Shown here: positions 56,182 to 63,692 of the stretch, one piece after another
Layout of the letters: each line of letters starts with the position of its first letter
Position numbering within the stretch: the stretch's first letter is position 1
NCBI RefSeq assembly: GCF_001894785.1
Contig: NZ_BCWW01000001.1
Span: forward strand, 434,001-498,000
Reading direction: 5' to 3'
Source: Rhodococcoides fascians NBRC 12155 = LMG 3623
GTDB lineage: Bacteria; Actinomycetota; Actinomycetes; Mycobacteriales; Mycobacteriaceae
DNA length: 64,000 nucleotides
The notes under the pieces: generated by a model
Databases searched by the model: none
What the model was told of the DNA's origin: nothing
Seen by the model: only the letters and a program-made list of their open reading frames with translations
Position numbers and translations under genes: made by a program

Positions 56182-56183
56182 CA
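56148..56183 (+). repeat. Left attachment repeat (attL) in tRNA-Arg
   Basis: These 36 bases start CAAGAGGTTAGGGG and end CGGGCGCACA. They cover the anticodon-stem 3' strand to two bases beyond the tRNA end, and are identical to 61497-61532. Confidence 0.93.
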
Positions 56184-56188
56184 ATAAA

Positions 56189-56226
56189 ACATCCCCCCGC
56201 CAGCATAGATGCAGGTGGGGGGATGT
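56189..56226 (+). terminator. Terminator-like hairpin behind tRNA-Arg, supplied by the element
   Basis: ACATCCCCCC pairs with GGGGGGATGT over an 18-base loop, followed by TCTCGTT. It lies inside the element, so it replaces the host terminator now at 61541. Confidence 0.7.
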
Positions 56227-56287
56227 TCTCGTTGTAGGGCAAACAGGCCCCACGACACGGAATCGACACGGAATGGATTGAGTAGCC

Positions 56288-56527
56288 ATGACCGCAGCAC
56301 AACCGAATGACCCGGTACGCACAACCGAGGGCGGCGAAGCGGGAGCAATGCGCAGCGAGGATGCCGGCGCGATCAACGTCGAGGTATTCGCTTGGGCAGC
56401 CGAGAAGAACGCAGACGGAAGCAGGGATCGCGTCATCATGCGATTTACCCCATCGCACGCGCGGAACCTCGCCGCACAGATCCTCGGCAGTGCCAAGGCC
56501 TTAGAGAAGGAAGTGCCCGGCCGCTGA
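56288..56527 (+). CDS. Small element-encoded protein
   Basis: The 79-residue protein has an acidic, low-complexity first half and a C-terminal VIMRFTPSHARNLAAQILGSAKAL. A very similar F-T-P-x-x-A-R-x-L-A-x-x-L pattern is common in small proteins of actinobacterial phages and integrated plasmids. No function is known. It is the first gene inside the left end. Confidence 0.55.
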   Translation: MTAAQPNDPVRTTEGGEAGAMRSEDAGAINVEVFAWAAEKNADGSRDRVIMRFTPSHARNLAAQILGSAKALEKEVPGR

Positions 56528-56589
56528 CGGTGGCCGGCGTCGGTCTGGGGGTGGCTCTGCGGATGAGGCCGCCCCCATCTGCCTGTCGT

Positions 56590-57121
56590 CCTGGTAGTCG
56601 CACGACGGTGCCGCTGATGGTTAGGCGTGGGGGTGTGACGGCGAGGTCGATGTCGGCCCAGCGGATTGCGAGTACTTCTCCGATTCGGACGCCAGTAGCG
56701 AACAGATGTCGGCGAAGTCGAGGAGGCCGGTTGTGCGGGGGCGGCCGGTGTTGGGTGCTGCTTCTCAGAGTCGGATGCGTTCGCGGAGGGCTCTGAGTTC
56801 GTCGAGGCCGATGGCTCGGACGTTCTTCTTGCTGCCGGGGATGGTGGCGATTTCTCGGACGGGGTTGGTGGGTGGGGCGTCGTGGCGGACGGCTATGCCG
56901 AGGATGCCGGCGAGGTCGACTTTGATCCGTCGGGCTTTGGCGGGGTGTTGGGTGGCGATGCTTTTGACGTGGCGGTCGATGCGGCTGGTGGTGCATTCGC
57001 GGATTCGGAGGTTGCCGATGGCGGGGGCGATTGTCTTCTCGATATCCAGGCGGTACTGCTCGATGGTTTGAGGGAAGCGTCTGGCGTCTTGGCCGATTTC
57101 GACGCTTTGGCGGGCAACGGA
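56590..57121 (-). pseudogene. Tyrosine-recombinase integrase remnant
   Basis: Reading leftward from about 57121, one frame gives an N-terminal SAM-like core-binding region (QTIEQYRLDIEKTIAPAIG, NLRIRECTTSRIDRHVKSI, VREIATIPGSKKNVRAI) that stops at 56765. After frame changes come AAPNTGRPRTTGLLDF and then ATGVRIGEVLAIRWADIDL, containing the first catalytic Arg. The HxxR and Tyr parts of the catalytic domain are absent. At least two frameshifts plus loss of the C-terminal half make it non-functional. Its upstream end runs into the ATPase remnant. Confidence 0.85.
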
Positions 57122-57900
57122 CCTCAAACGCGCCGAACAGCCGCAGTGGCTCGCGCGCAGCCGCATTCCCGCGCCGCCACCAGCCTCCTCGTCGGCGACG
57201 AAGGCATCGGCAAGTCGCTGTTCTGGACCTGGCTCGCTGGCCACATCACCAATGGCACACCATCAGACGACTTCGGCATCCCCGCCCGAGCGCCGCAAGA
57301 CGTACTCGTCATCGTCACCGAAGACGAGTGGTCCACCACCGTCCGGCCACGTCTCGAAATCGTTGGCGCAGACTTAAACCGCATCACCGTCGTCTGCGCC
57401 GACGCAGACGGCTCCGGCGCATCGGTATTACCCCGCGACATGCACGTCCTCACAGCCAGCACAATCCGGCCTGCACTCATCGTCATCGTCCCCGAGAAGG
57501 CGAACAGCGCAGGCAAGGTCGACGCCACCCGATTCCAGATCACCGCCTCTAACTACTTCGCACCCACATCCGACGAAGACGGATGCGTCCCCCAGCTGAC
57601 CCCGCTCGGCGACAGCGGCCAGACCATGCGCAAACACCTCGCAGACGCACACGCTGAAGTGACAGGCGAGGACGGTGAAGATGAAAGGGCTATGCCGTGA
57701 AGTGGCTCCGCCAGTACTTGGAGCTCGAAGGACCGGAGGTTCGCTCGGCCGACGTCAAGCGTGAAGCGCGCAACGCTGGTATCCCCGAGCGCACCCTCGC
57801 GCGCGCCCGAAAAGACCTGTCAGTCAATGTCGGCTACTACGGATCTCCACCCATCACGAAGTGGTCCCTCACTGAGATGACACTGCGAAGCACGGCCTAG
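57119..57900 (+). pseudogene. RepA-like AAA ATPase remnant
   Basis: The 5' end (PQWLARSRIP) joins by a frameshift to SLLVGDEGIGKSLFWTWLAG (Walker A) and VLVIVTEDEWSTTVRPRLE. The Walker B region stops short at RPALIVIV and passes straight to KVDATRFQITASNYFA and QTMRKHLADAH, so a central segment is missing. The frame ends at 57700, and a C-terminal piece (KWLRQYLELEGPEVRSADVKREA, then PERTLARARKDL) continues in another frame from GTG 57697 to 57900. In related integrative elements these pieces form one protein used in replication. Confidence 0.75.
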
Positions 57901-57947
57901 TGCGCACCCGGCCTGGGTTCCGAACAGTCCCGCCAAGAGTCCTACTT

Positions 57948-58172
57948 CTAGACGATTATCGCGCCCCTACGGCCGCTCTTCTCCTCCTCGGGTGCCGGAT
58001 CTTCGACACGCAACCAGTGCCCGGGGCCGAACACCGTCACCACGACGCCTGGCTCAGTCACTATGAGCGAACCCGAGGGGTCCAGCCGGTAGACACTGTC
58101 CTCGAATACGGTGGTGCCCCACCCGCTACGACCTTGCACGGTTACTTTGAACTTCTTCTGTTCTGTAGTCAT
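57948..58172 (-). CDS. Possible small protein on the minus strand of the element
   Basis: An ATG at 58172 opens 74 codons: MTTEQKKFKVTVQGRSGWG, then SVYRLDPSGSLIVTEPGVVVTVFGPGHWLRVED and an acidic/basic tail. The alternation looks like a small beta-barrel. No family is recognised, and the ribosome-binding site is weak. It is kept because its composition is protein-like, unlike the opposite frame. Confidence 0.45.
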   Translation of the reverse strand: MTTEQKKFKVTVQGRSGWGTTVFEDSVYRLDPSGSLIVTEPGVVVTVFGPGHWLRVEDPAPEEEKSGRRGAIIV

Positions 58173-58503
58173 ACCGCCCAGTCTGACAATGGGCACCGAC
58201 AGGTAAACGGACTGTTGGCCTGCTTTTACGCTGAGTCGTGCGCCACACGGTCCGTGAGCATGTGGGTTTTTCGAGCGACGGACCTGGGCATACCAGTACT
58301 TATCGGCGGGAAGTAACGCGAAATACAGCACGGTCGATCAAATAGTTACTTAGGCTGTCGCGATTGTCGCTAGGCTTGTCGTAGTCATGACATACAGTTC
58401 CGCCACGTCACACTCACTTCGCCCGTATCCAAACTCAACACCACTACTTACTTGCACCACGTACCCAAGCGCCACGCACCCAGATCTGAGGAGGTCGATT
58501 CCA
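58173..58503 (+). promoter_or_regulatory. Upstream region of the Panacea/GNAT pair
   Basis: These 331 bases have no convincing gene. Near the 3' side TAGGCTGTCG (58351-58360) recurs as TAGGCTTGTCG (58371-58381), 20 bases apart, with another TGTCG between (58365-58369). This could be an operator for the downstream pair. GAGGAGG at 58488-58494 is the ribosome-binding site that sets the TTG start at 58504. Confidence 0.45.
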
Positions 58504-59103
58504 TTGCCGAACGCATGTGACGTCGCCGCACACATCCTCAAGGCGCAACCTGCCGGCTCGATGTCAGCTCTTCGGTTGCAGAAGCTTGTGTACTACGCAC
58601 AAGCATGGAATTTGGTGGCGCATGACGAAGCCCTCTTCGACAACCGCATCGAGGCGTGGCAGTACGGGCCGGTTGTTAACGACGTGTATCAACTGCACCG
58701 TAGGCAAAACACAGTCACGGTCGCGGACCTGGAACCATCCTGCTCTCAGGAACCGCTGAGCGAGGAACAGGCAGCGTTGGTCGACGCCGTCGTCGAATCA
58801 TTCCGCGACATGTACGACTCGACCATCGTCGATGTTGTTCACGGAGAGTCCCCCTGGGCGACGGCCTGGAAGTCACGCAATGAGGGATACGACGACGTTA
58901 TTACTAACGACGCCATGAAGCACTTCTACGCGCAACTCTCTGCTACACCGGCAGAGCGTCGTGGTCGGTCTCGCGTGCCCAAAATACCGTGTTCCCGCGT
59001 CACGTATGTCTCAAGCGACGAGCTGGACGCCATCGATAGTGCAGAAGAGCAAGACCTCACTGCGTTCCTGATGGCGTTGACCAGCGCGCGCAAGCGCGAA
59101 TGA
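58504..59103 (+). CDS. Panacea-domain (SocA/DUF4065-like) antitoxin-type protein
   Basis: The product has 199 residues from a TTG at 58504, nine bases after GAGGAGG; the in-frame ATG at 58387 lacks a site and adds unlikely residues. The Panacea core is plain: NACDVAAHILKAQP, ALRLQKLVYYAQAWNLVA, the RIEAWQYGPVVNDVYQLHR motif, a helical middle, then YDSTIVDVVHGESPWATAWK. Proteins with this domain are neutralising partners of many unrelated toxins, and SocA of Caulobacter is a related adaptor. A C-terminal extension of about 50 residues (SRVTYVSSDELDAIDSAEEQDL) may bind the partner. The stop overlaps the GNAT start in an ATGA. Confidence 0.85.
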   Translation: MPNACDVAAHILKAQPAGSMSALRLQKLVYYAQAWNLVAHDEALFDNRIEAWQYGPVVNDVYQLHRRQNTVTVADLEPSCSQEPLSEEQAALVDAVVESFRDMYDSTIVDVVHGESPWATAWKSRNEGYDDVITNDAMKHFYAQLSATPAERRGRSRVPKIPCSRVTYVSSDELDAIDSAEEQDLTAFLMALTSARKRE

Positions 59104-59639
59104 TCCCTTGGACGGGGATCGAACCACTAGCTGATACCCATCACCTTGACGACTTCACTTGCGGTAATGGGGACATGGACAAGTGGTTTCGAGGTTCCGC
59201 CCGAGATGCTATGACGCGTGGGTCCTGCACCACCTCTGTGTTGGTCGATGACGACCGTGATGTCGTTGGGTTTTTCGCACTCGTGAACGCGACCCTTCGG
59301 ACAATGGATCTAACCCGCAAGCTTGGGGGCACGGGCACGGATCCCAGCAAGTCTGACGTTCACTCCTCCTTGCTTATCGCACGACTCGGGTTACACGACA
59401 AGCACCGCAAAAAGGGCTACGGGGTGGGTGTTGTTCTTGAGGCAATCGCTATGTGCGTCCAGATCCATCAGACCGGGGCGGCGACGCGGTACATCATGAT
59501 CGACGCCAAAGACGAGGGGCTGGCCGAGTGGTATGCGTCCGCCGAGATCGGCTTCACCCGTTTGAGCGCCGTACCGTTGCGCCTTGTCATGAAGATGTCT
59601 GAAGCCGTGCGTCGCGTTGAAGCCGCCCGATCGCTCTAG
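59100..59639 (+). CDS. GNAT acetyltransferase, TacT-like toxin candidate
   Basis: The 179-residue GNAT begins with ATG 59100, overlapping the antitoxin stop by four bases. It resembles TacT/AtaT toxins, which acetylate charged aminoacyl-tRNA: DDFTCGNGDMDKWFRGSA near the N-terminus, CTTSVLVDDDRDVVGFFAL, LLIARLGLHDKHRKKGYGVG with the acetyl-CoA motif (R-x-x-G-Y-G), and IMIDAKDEGLAEWYASAEIGF with the Tyr that is catalytic in TacT. Known TacT-like toxins pair with ribbon-helix-helix DUF1778 antitoxins; here the partner has a Panacea domain. Toxicity is inferred, not shown. Confidence 0.8.
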   Translation: MIPWTGIEPLADTHHLDDFTCGNGDMDKWFRGSARDAMTRGSCTTSVLVDDDRDVVGFFALVNATLRTMDLTRKLGGTGTDPSKSDVHSSLLIARLGLHDKHRKKGYGVGVVLEAIAMCVQIHQTGAATRYIMIDAKDEGLAEWYASAEIGFTRLSAVPLRLVMKMSEAVRRVEAARSL

Positions 59640-59678
59640 AAATTCTGGCCGCCCAACAAGAATGGGCTGACAATCCTC

Positions 59679-59846
59679 ATGTCATGGCCCCACGGCCTCC
59701 CCTTCATCCCAACCGGGCCCGGCGCAACCATCATCTACGCATCCACACCGATGGCCGCAGCGATGAACCTTCTCCCCGGCGCAGCCCTCACCGGCAACCC
59801 ACCCCTCATACCCACCAATCCCAGCACACCCGGCCGCATCTACTGA
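59679..59846 (+). CDS. Possible 55-residue Pro-rich protein
   Basis: An ATG at 59679 opens 55 codons (MSWPHGLPFIPTGPGATIIY, then ALTGNPPLIPTNPSTPGRIY). It may be a small element protein or non-coding. The hydrophobic centre (ATIIYAS..AAAMNLL) is short for a TM helix. There is no clear ribosome-binding site. Confidence 0.3.
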   Translation: MSWPHGLPFIPTGPGATIIYASTPMAAAMNLLPGAALTGNPPLIPTNPSTPGRIY

Positions 59847-59887
59847 CGAGGCACTCGACCCTCCTGAAACGCTCGCGCCTGCAATCG

Positions 59888-60268
59888 CTACCGCGATCGA
59901 GGCGTCAAACCATCAGCAGCGTGGGCCACCGGGAACCGCTTCCCGTGCTCCAACACCGCGAGCACCGCCTTGATCTCTCCTATCGCCCAATTCAAACGAC
60001 GCTCCCGAGCCGCCAACTCAGCCTCACGCCGATCTAACGCCTCCGACTTGTCGACGGACGAAACCGACGACTGATGCAGCGTCGCCACATCAACCCCCAG
60101 AAACTCCGCCACATCCACCCGACGCCACTTCAACGGCGACGTCGGCCCACCCAACTTCAACGCCCTCGAATACAGCGGATGATCCCGATTCCCACGAATC
60201 GTCTGCGGAGCCACACACAACGAATCCCCAAGCTCCCGAATCCCCATCAACGCCGGATTCGCAGTCAC
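59888..60268 (-). CDS. AlpA/excisionase-type HTH protein
   Basis: The 126-residue protein starts at GTG 60268, overlapping the upstream stop in a GTGA. An N-terminal helix-turn-helix (MGIRELGDSLCVAPQTIRGN, then LKLGGPTSPLKWRRVDVAEFLGV) resembles AlpA/MerR-like excisionases and regulators. A helical tail follows (EALDRREAELAARERRLNWAIGEIKAVLAVL). It probably regulates or helps excise the element, though the integrase is broken. Confidence 0.6.
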   Translation of the reverse strand: MTANPALMGIRELGDSLCVAPQTIRGNRDHPLYSRALKLGGPTSPLKWRRVDVAEFLGVDVATLHQSSVSSVDKSEALDRREAELAARERRLNWAIGEIKAVLAVLEHGKRFPVAHAADGLTPRSR

Positions 60269-60684
60269 CGAACCGCCAACATCGACGCCGCCCACGCCAA
60301 CACGATGCCTAAGCCCAAGGACACAGGACCGGCCCATCGCACCCACGCGCTCGGTTCCTTCGCCGCCTTCGTGTACCCGATCACCTCATCGAGGCGGACC
60401 CAAGCAGCCCGAGCACGCATATCGATCTCAACCATCGGCGCGATCATCGACGCCCAAATAGGGTCACCACTCGCCAACTCCAAGGCATGCGGCCCCGCAT
60501 CATCAGGAATCTCGTCGTACACCTTCGAGATCGTCCGCAGATTCCGCTCGAACACAGCATCCCGCTGGTGTGCCCTCCGCAGATCCCGCACCACCAAACC
60601 AACACCCACCAACTGGAACACCCCAGCCACGCTATACAGCCAGAACAGACCCGCGTTCGACCGCACGAGATCCCACATATCCAC
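60265..60684 (-). CDS. Small membrane protein of the element
   Basis: The product has 139 residues from GTG 60684; TTG 60708 and ATG 60678 are alternatives, and GAAAGGG lies upstream. Two TM segments occur: WLYSVAGVFQLVGVGLVV near the N-terminus and WAGPVSLGLGIVLAWAASML at the end. A charged, helical cytoplasmic part lies between (RRAHQRDAVFERNLRTISKVY). No domain is recognised. It is the first gene of a two-gene unit with the HTH protein. Confidence 0.6.
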   Translation of the reverse strand: MDMWDLVRSNAGLFWLYSVAGVFQLVGVGLVVRDLRRAHQRDAVFERNLRTISKVYDEIPDDAGPHALELASGDPIWASMIAPMVEIDMRARAAWVRLDEVIGYTKAAKEPSAWVRWAGPVSLGLGIVLAWAASMLAVR

Positions 60685-60802
60685 CACGGCACCCTTTCTC
60701 GTAGACAAGTCCGAGCGACATAGTCAGGTAACGTCCCGGAAAGACGAAACCCGGCCTGATTCCAGCAGGCCGGGTGTCGCGTCTTAGGCGAAGAGCTGGG
60801 GC

Positions 60803-60997
60803 CTATTTGCGGCCCTTCCGTACAAGGTCACGAGCAGCCGCATCGTTAAGCATGGCACCAGTCTGCTTCTCGTACTGACGCTTTACATCAGCCATCGCAA
60901 CCGACTCACTACCACCCGACGGCACCTTCACCTCTGCCGTTTACCGCTTCTCCAAATCCCGCATCGCCTTCGCATTCAGGGTGACCTTTGGAGCCAT
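60803..60997 (-). pseudogene. Small ORF interrupted by an in-frame TAA
   Basis: From ATG 60997 the frame reads MAPKVTLNAKAMRDLEKR, then TAA at 60943-60941, then continues TAEVKVPSGGSESVAMADVK, then AMLNDAAARDLVRKGRK to a TAG at 60803. The two parts look like one 64-residue basic protein with a single nonsense codon at position 19. Short basic proteins beginning K-V-T-L-N are found in actinobacterial integrated elements. A real suppressed or terminated product cannot be told apart by eye. Confidence 0.55.
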
Positions 60998-61094
60998 AGC
61001 GCAACCACCTTCCGTAACCGGGCCGACTTTCTGTCGACCACCAGTTCGATACAACAGCCGAACATCGACAAACCACCCAAAGCCCCTCGGCGTG

Positions 61095-61270
61095 TCGCCA
61101 ACCAAGCCACCAGTTGGCGCAACTGGCAAAACTGGCATAACTACAGGTCACAGAGTGATGCCAGTGGCACAACTAGAACAGAAAGAACACAACTAGCTGT
61201 GCCAAACACCGACACTTGGCACAACCCCATGACCAGCAAATATGCCAGCTGTGCCAGCTACGCCAACCAA
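61095..61270. repeat. Cluster of TGCCA/TGGCA repeats
   Basis: CCAGTTGGCGCAACTGG (61110-61126) is a perfect palindrome with 7-base arms. It is followed over 150 bases by variants such as AACTGGCAAAACTGGCATAACT, TGCCAGTGGCACAACT and TTGGCACAAC, and by TGCCAGCTGTGCCAGC. The array lies upstream of the minus-strand genes and next to attR, and could be an iteron-type origin or an operator array. From 61271 to 61496 I see no gene. Confidence 0.6.
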
Positions 61271-61496
61271 CAGACGCATGGACCGAAACCCACCGAAACC
61301 TCGGTGTCTGTTCGGGTTGCTAACGATGGTGAAATGATGCGCACGGGCTGTTGACCCGTGACATGTTTCCGACACGGAATTAACTACTTCTGTCCGAATC
61401 CAACTGAATCGTTCTGGGGCGATGATCGGGCGTTTTTCCTGGCAGAGTGCTGGATGGTAAACGTACTTGAAGTGACTCGAAGAGGCTGCTTGCTAA

Positions 61497-61532
61497 CAAG
61501 AGGTTAGGGGTTCGAATCCCTTCGGGCGCACA
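61497..61532 (+). repeat. Right attachment repeat (attR)
   Basis: These 36 bases are identical to 56148-56183 (3' end of tRNA-Arg). The rest of a tRNA is not present to the left, so this is a duplicated end, not a tRNA gene. Confidence 0.93.
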
Positions 61533-61540
61533 GAAGAAGA

Positions 61541-61576
61541 AGCCCCGAATTGCAGCGATGCGGTTCGGGGCTTTTT
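61541..61576 (+). terminator. Displaced tRNA-Arg terminator
   Basis: AGCCCCGAA pairs with TTCGGGGCT, followed by TTTTT. It lies nine bases beyond attR, where the tRNA-Arg terminator was before insertion. It also faces the stop of the minus-strand regulator at 61619. Confidence 0.85.
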
Positions 61577-61618
61577 CGTCGAGTATCCGAGCTGCGGCCG
61601 GCTCGGCATCTGGTTTGT

Positions 61619-63385
61619 CTAGAACTCGATCCCGAATTCTCGGATTTTTCGGTAGATCGTGGCCCGTGACATTCCGAGGGCATCGGCGGCGGCCTGTTTG
61701 TTCCCACCGTTTTCCTCGAGGCTGCGCACTATTGCGTCTCTGTTCATTGCCTCTATCGGGGTGAGGGTTCTGCGGCTCACCGCTCGGACGGACGGTGGCA
61801 GCTTGTCTGCCTCGACGACCCCTGAACGTTGACTCTGCACGACCTCCTGGAGCACGTCGCGGAGCTGTCCGACATTGCCGGGCCAGCTGTATTTGGTCAG
61901 CTGGCGGACCGCAGCCGCCGACAGTGACAGCTCCTGACCGCGACTGACTTGGCGCAGTAGGTAGGGAATCAATTTGTGGAGGTCTTCGATGCGGTGTCGA
62001 AGGGCGGGTACGTGCACGGTGTGGCCGAAGAAGGGGAGTATCAGGGCCTCGCTTCCGGCGCTCTGCGTACAGGTTCCGATGGTGGCTCCCATCCATCCGG
62101 CGTGTTCGCGCCCCTGAATCAGGCTCGCGATCTCTTGCTGGACAGAGTTCGGAACCAGGTCGAGGTCGCGAATGATGACGCTGAATTCGTCCTGTTCGAT
62201 CTCGGTTTCGAGCGCCCGCATCCCTGCGTCCCCGTCGGCGAGTTCGGCTGCGGTGACGAAGTGTGTGCGACTGGAAATATGCTGTTGCGCCGCAGCTTTG
62301 AGGACCGCGAATCGGCCCGAGCCGGATTCGCCTGCCACCACGGCCCATTCGTGCCTGCGGACGCACTGCGACACGTCTCGGGTCGCGCGCCTCCACGATG
62401 CGCTGTCTCCCACGATGCCGGGCAGCGACCTGATGCCCTCGATGGCTATCGTCGCCGGACCGGCTGTGTCGTTGAGGTAGGCGTGGTACACCGCCACGCC
62501 GTGTCGAGGCGCAAGGGCGTCGTCGTGGAACGGCGACAACCTGACGGTCTGCCCACCGGGCAGGGTCAGCAGATACTTGCTGTTGTCGGTGTGGACGCTC
62601 AGATCGACTGCGTGCTCGAGCAAGGCGGCTTGGTCTTGCGGGGTGAGGGCATTGCGTAGCTTGCGATTGAGTAGGACGATGTCGTCGCCGAGTGCCAGAA
62701 CTCCGACCTGTTGGGATCGCCGGCACGCTTTGAGATAGGTGTTGAGCAGAGCGGTCTGCTCCTGACTCGATTGAGACAGCAGTCGACCTTCGATCTGTGC
62801 CGTCGCCGATTGCGCAAGTGTCACCAGGAGTGGAGCTCCGTCGTCGATCCACCCGGTCACGTCGAGAACTCCGACGACGAGGCCGGATATGGGATGAACG
62901 ATGGGGACGCCGGCGCACACCAACCCGCCCAAGCTCTCGACGTAGTGTTCGGCTCCGTAGACCAGAGTCGGTTTGCGAGTCTCGAGCGCTGTGCCGATGC
63001 CGTTGGTTCCGGCATATTCTTCCGAGTAGCTGAAGCCCGGTGCGAGATTGACGTTGTCCAAGTTGTCCAACAGTGGCTTGCTACCGGCCACGCGGTCCAA
63101 CACCACACCGTCGGCCGAGGTGAGGATCACCGAAATCGGCTCGTCCACCAAACCTGTTGCGAGCTGGCGAAGTACGGGCGCTGCGGCGACGACGAGAGGG
63201 CTGTCCAAGTCGGGTTCGCGAACGAAGGGCAGGTGCAGAATGTCGGGTTGGATGTTCAGTGCGCGCGATCGTTCCCACGAGAACGAGATCTGGTCTCGGA
63301 CCGCGTCGTCGAACTCGTTCTCTACGAAGAACTTGTCACGCGCTCTCGAGAGATCGCGTGCGCCCTGTCTTGCCAAAGCCGCCAC
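61619..63385 (-). CDS. MimR/AcoR-like GAF and AAA regulator without GAFTGA
   Basis: The 588-residue protein has an N-terminal GAF-type sensor region (residues about 70-200; ISVILTSADGVVLDRVAGSK, then YAGTNGIGTALETRKPTLVYG and VGVLDVTGWIDDGAP) typical of AcoR. An AAA+ part follows with a P-loop GESGSGRFAVLKA near residue 350 and ALRHRIEDLHKLIPYLLRQ, then a Fis-type HTH at the end (NGGNKQAAADALGMSRATIYRKIREFGI). The GAFTGA loop needed for sigma-54 contact is absent, as expected in actinobacteria that lack sigma-54. The GroEL-like gene upstream suggests it activates a propane monooxygenase operon, as MimR does. Confidence 0.82.
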   Translation of the reverse strand: MAALARQGARDLSRARDKFFVENEFDDAVRDQISFSWERSRALNIQPDILHLPFVREPDLDSPLVVAAAPVLRQLATGLVDEPISVILTSADGVVLDRVAGSKPLLDNLDNVNLAPGFSYSEEYAGTNGIGTALETRKPTLVYGAEHYVESLGGLVCAGVPIVHPISGLVVGVLDVTGWIDDGAPLLVTLAQSATAQIEGRLLSQSSQEQTALLNTYLKACRRSQQVGVLALGDDIVLLNRKLRNALTPQDQAALLEHAVDLSVHTDNSKYLLTLPGGQTVRLSPFHDDALAPRHGVAVYHAYLNDTAGPATIAIEGIRSLPGIVGDSASWRRATRDVSQCVRRHEWAVVAGESGSGRFAVLKAAAQQHISSRTHFVTAAELADGDAGMRALETEIEQDEFSVIIRDLDLVPNSVQQEIASLIQGREHAGWMGATIGTCTQSAGSEALILPFFGHTVHVPALRHRIEDLHKLIPYLLRQVSRGQELSLSAAAVRQLTKYSWPGNVGQLRDVLQEVVQSQRSGVVEADKLPPSVRAVSRRTLTPIEAMNRDAIVRSLEENGGNKQAAADALGMSRATIYRKIREFGIEF

Positions 63386-63408
63386 CTACCCACAACAATC
63401 GAGGAAAC

Positions 63409-63612
63409 TCAATTACCGCCTGCGCGTGAATGATTCGGCGTAGGTGTTCTGCGGGGATCGAGTCTACCCGTCGAAAAGCGTGGCGTCTGCGGTTTTTGAC
63501 ACTCGGTTGCGGCAGGCGCCTCGGGGCCGATATGAATGCCGGTCAGAACTCGCAGCACGACTCGAAGGTCGTGATCGGTCAGCTCGCCGCGCGGATCCAA
63601 TGAGGACATCAT
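63409..63612 (-). CDS. Small ORF between chaperonin and regulator
   Basis: The 67-residue frame starts at ATG 63612 with a strong site, AAGGAG, six bases upstream. It reads MMSSLDPRGELTDHDLRVVL, then RVLTGIHIGPEAPAATECQK, then a basic, Pro/Arg-rich end. No family is recognised. It lies 80 bases after the chaperonin stop on the same strand and 23 bases before the regulator start, so it may belong to a chaperonin-ORF-regulator unit. The tail may be non-coding readthrough of composition. Confidence 0.45.
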   Translation of the reverse strand: MMSSLDPRGELTDHDLRVVLRVLTGIHIGPEAPAATECQKPQTPRFSTGRLDPRRTPTPNHSRAGGN

Positions 63613-63692
63613 GGTTGTCTCCTTGGTGCGTCTCGGGGATCGGCGTCCTCACTGCGATGCCGACCCCCGAGTAGCGTGAAACTCGTTGGGTT

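Larger units (their letters stand above)
56148..61532. mobile_element. Decayed tRNA-Arg-integrated genetic element (5.4 kb)
   Basis: The element is bounded by a perfect 36-base direct repeat made of the tRNA-Arg 3' end. Contents in order are: a small phage-type ORF, a broken tyrosine integrase (minus), a broken RepA-like AAA ATPase (plus), a small ORF, a Panacea/GNAT two-gene module, small ORFs, an AlpA-like HTH gene and a membrane protein gene (minus), a nonsense-interrupted ORF and a TGCCA-rich repeat region. The host terminator of the tRNA is found beyond the right repeat, as expected after insertion. With integrase and replicase broken, the element looks fixed. Confidence 0.9.

Noticed and set aside
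61095..61270. A CRISPR array in the repeat cluster.
   Set aside because: The units are degenerate, too short and unevenly spaced, with no cas genes. No CRISPR-like array was seen in the window.
61497..61532. A second tRNA-Arg gene.
   Set aside because: Only the 3' 34 bases of a tRNA are present; the D and anticodon arms are missing, so it is the right att repeat.
63525..63560. A possible fifth copy of the interspersed repeat (TATGAATGCCGGTCAG).
   Set aside because: Only the GAATGCC core matches; the second half and the spacing are absent.
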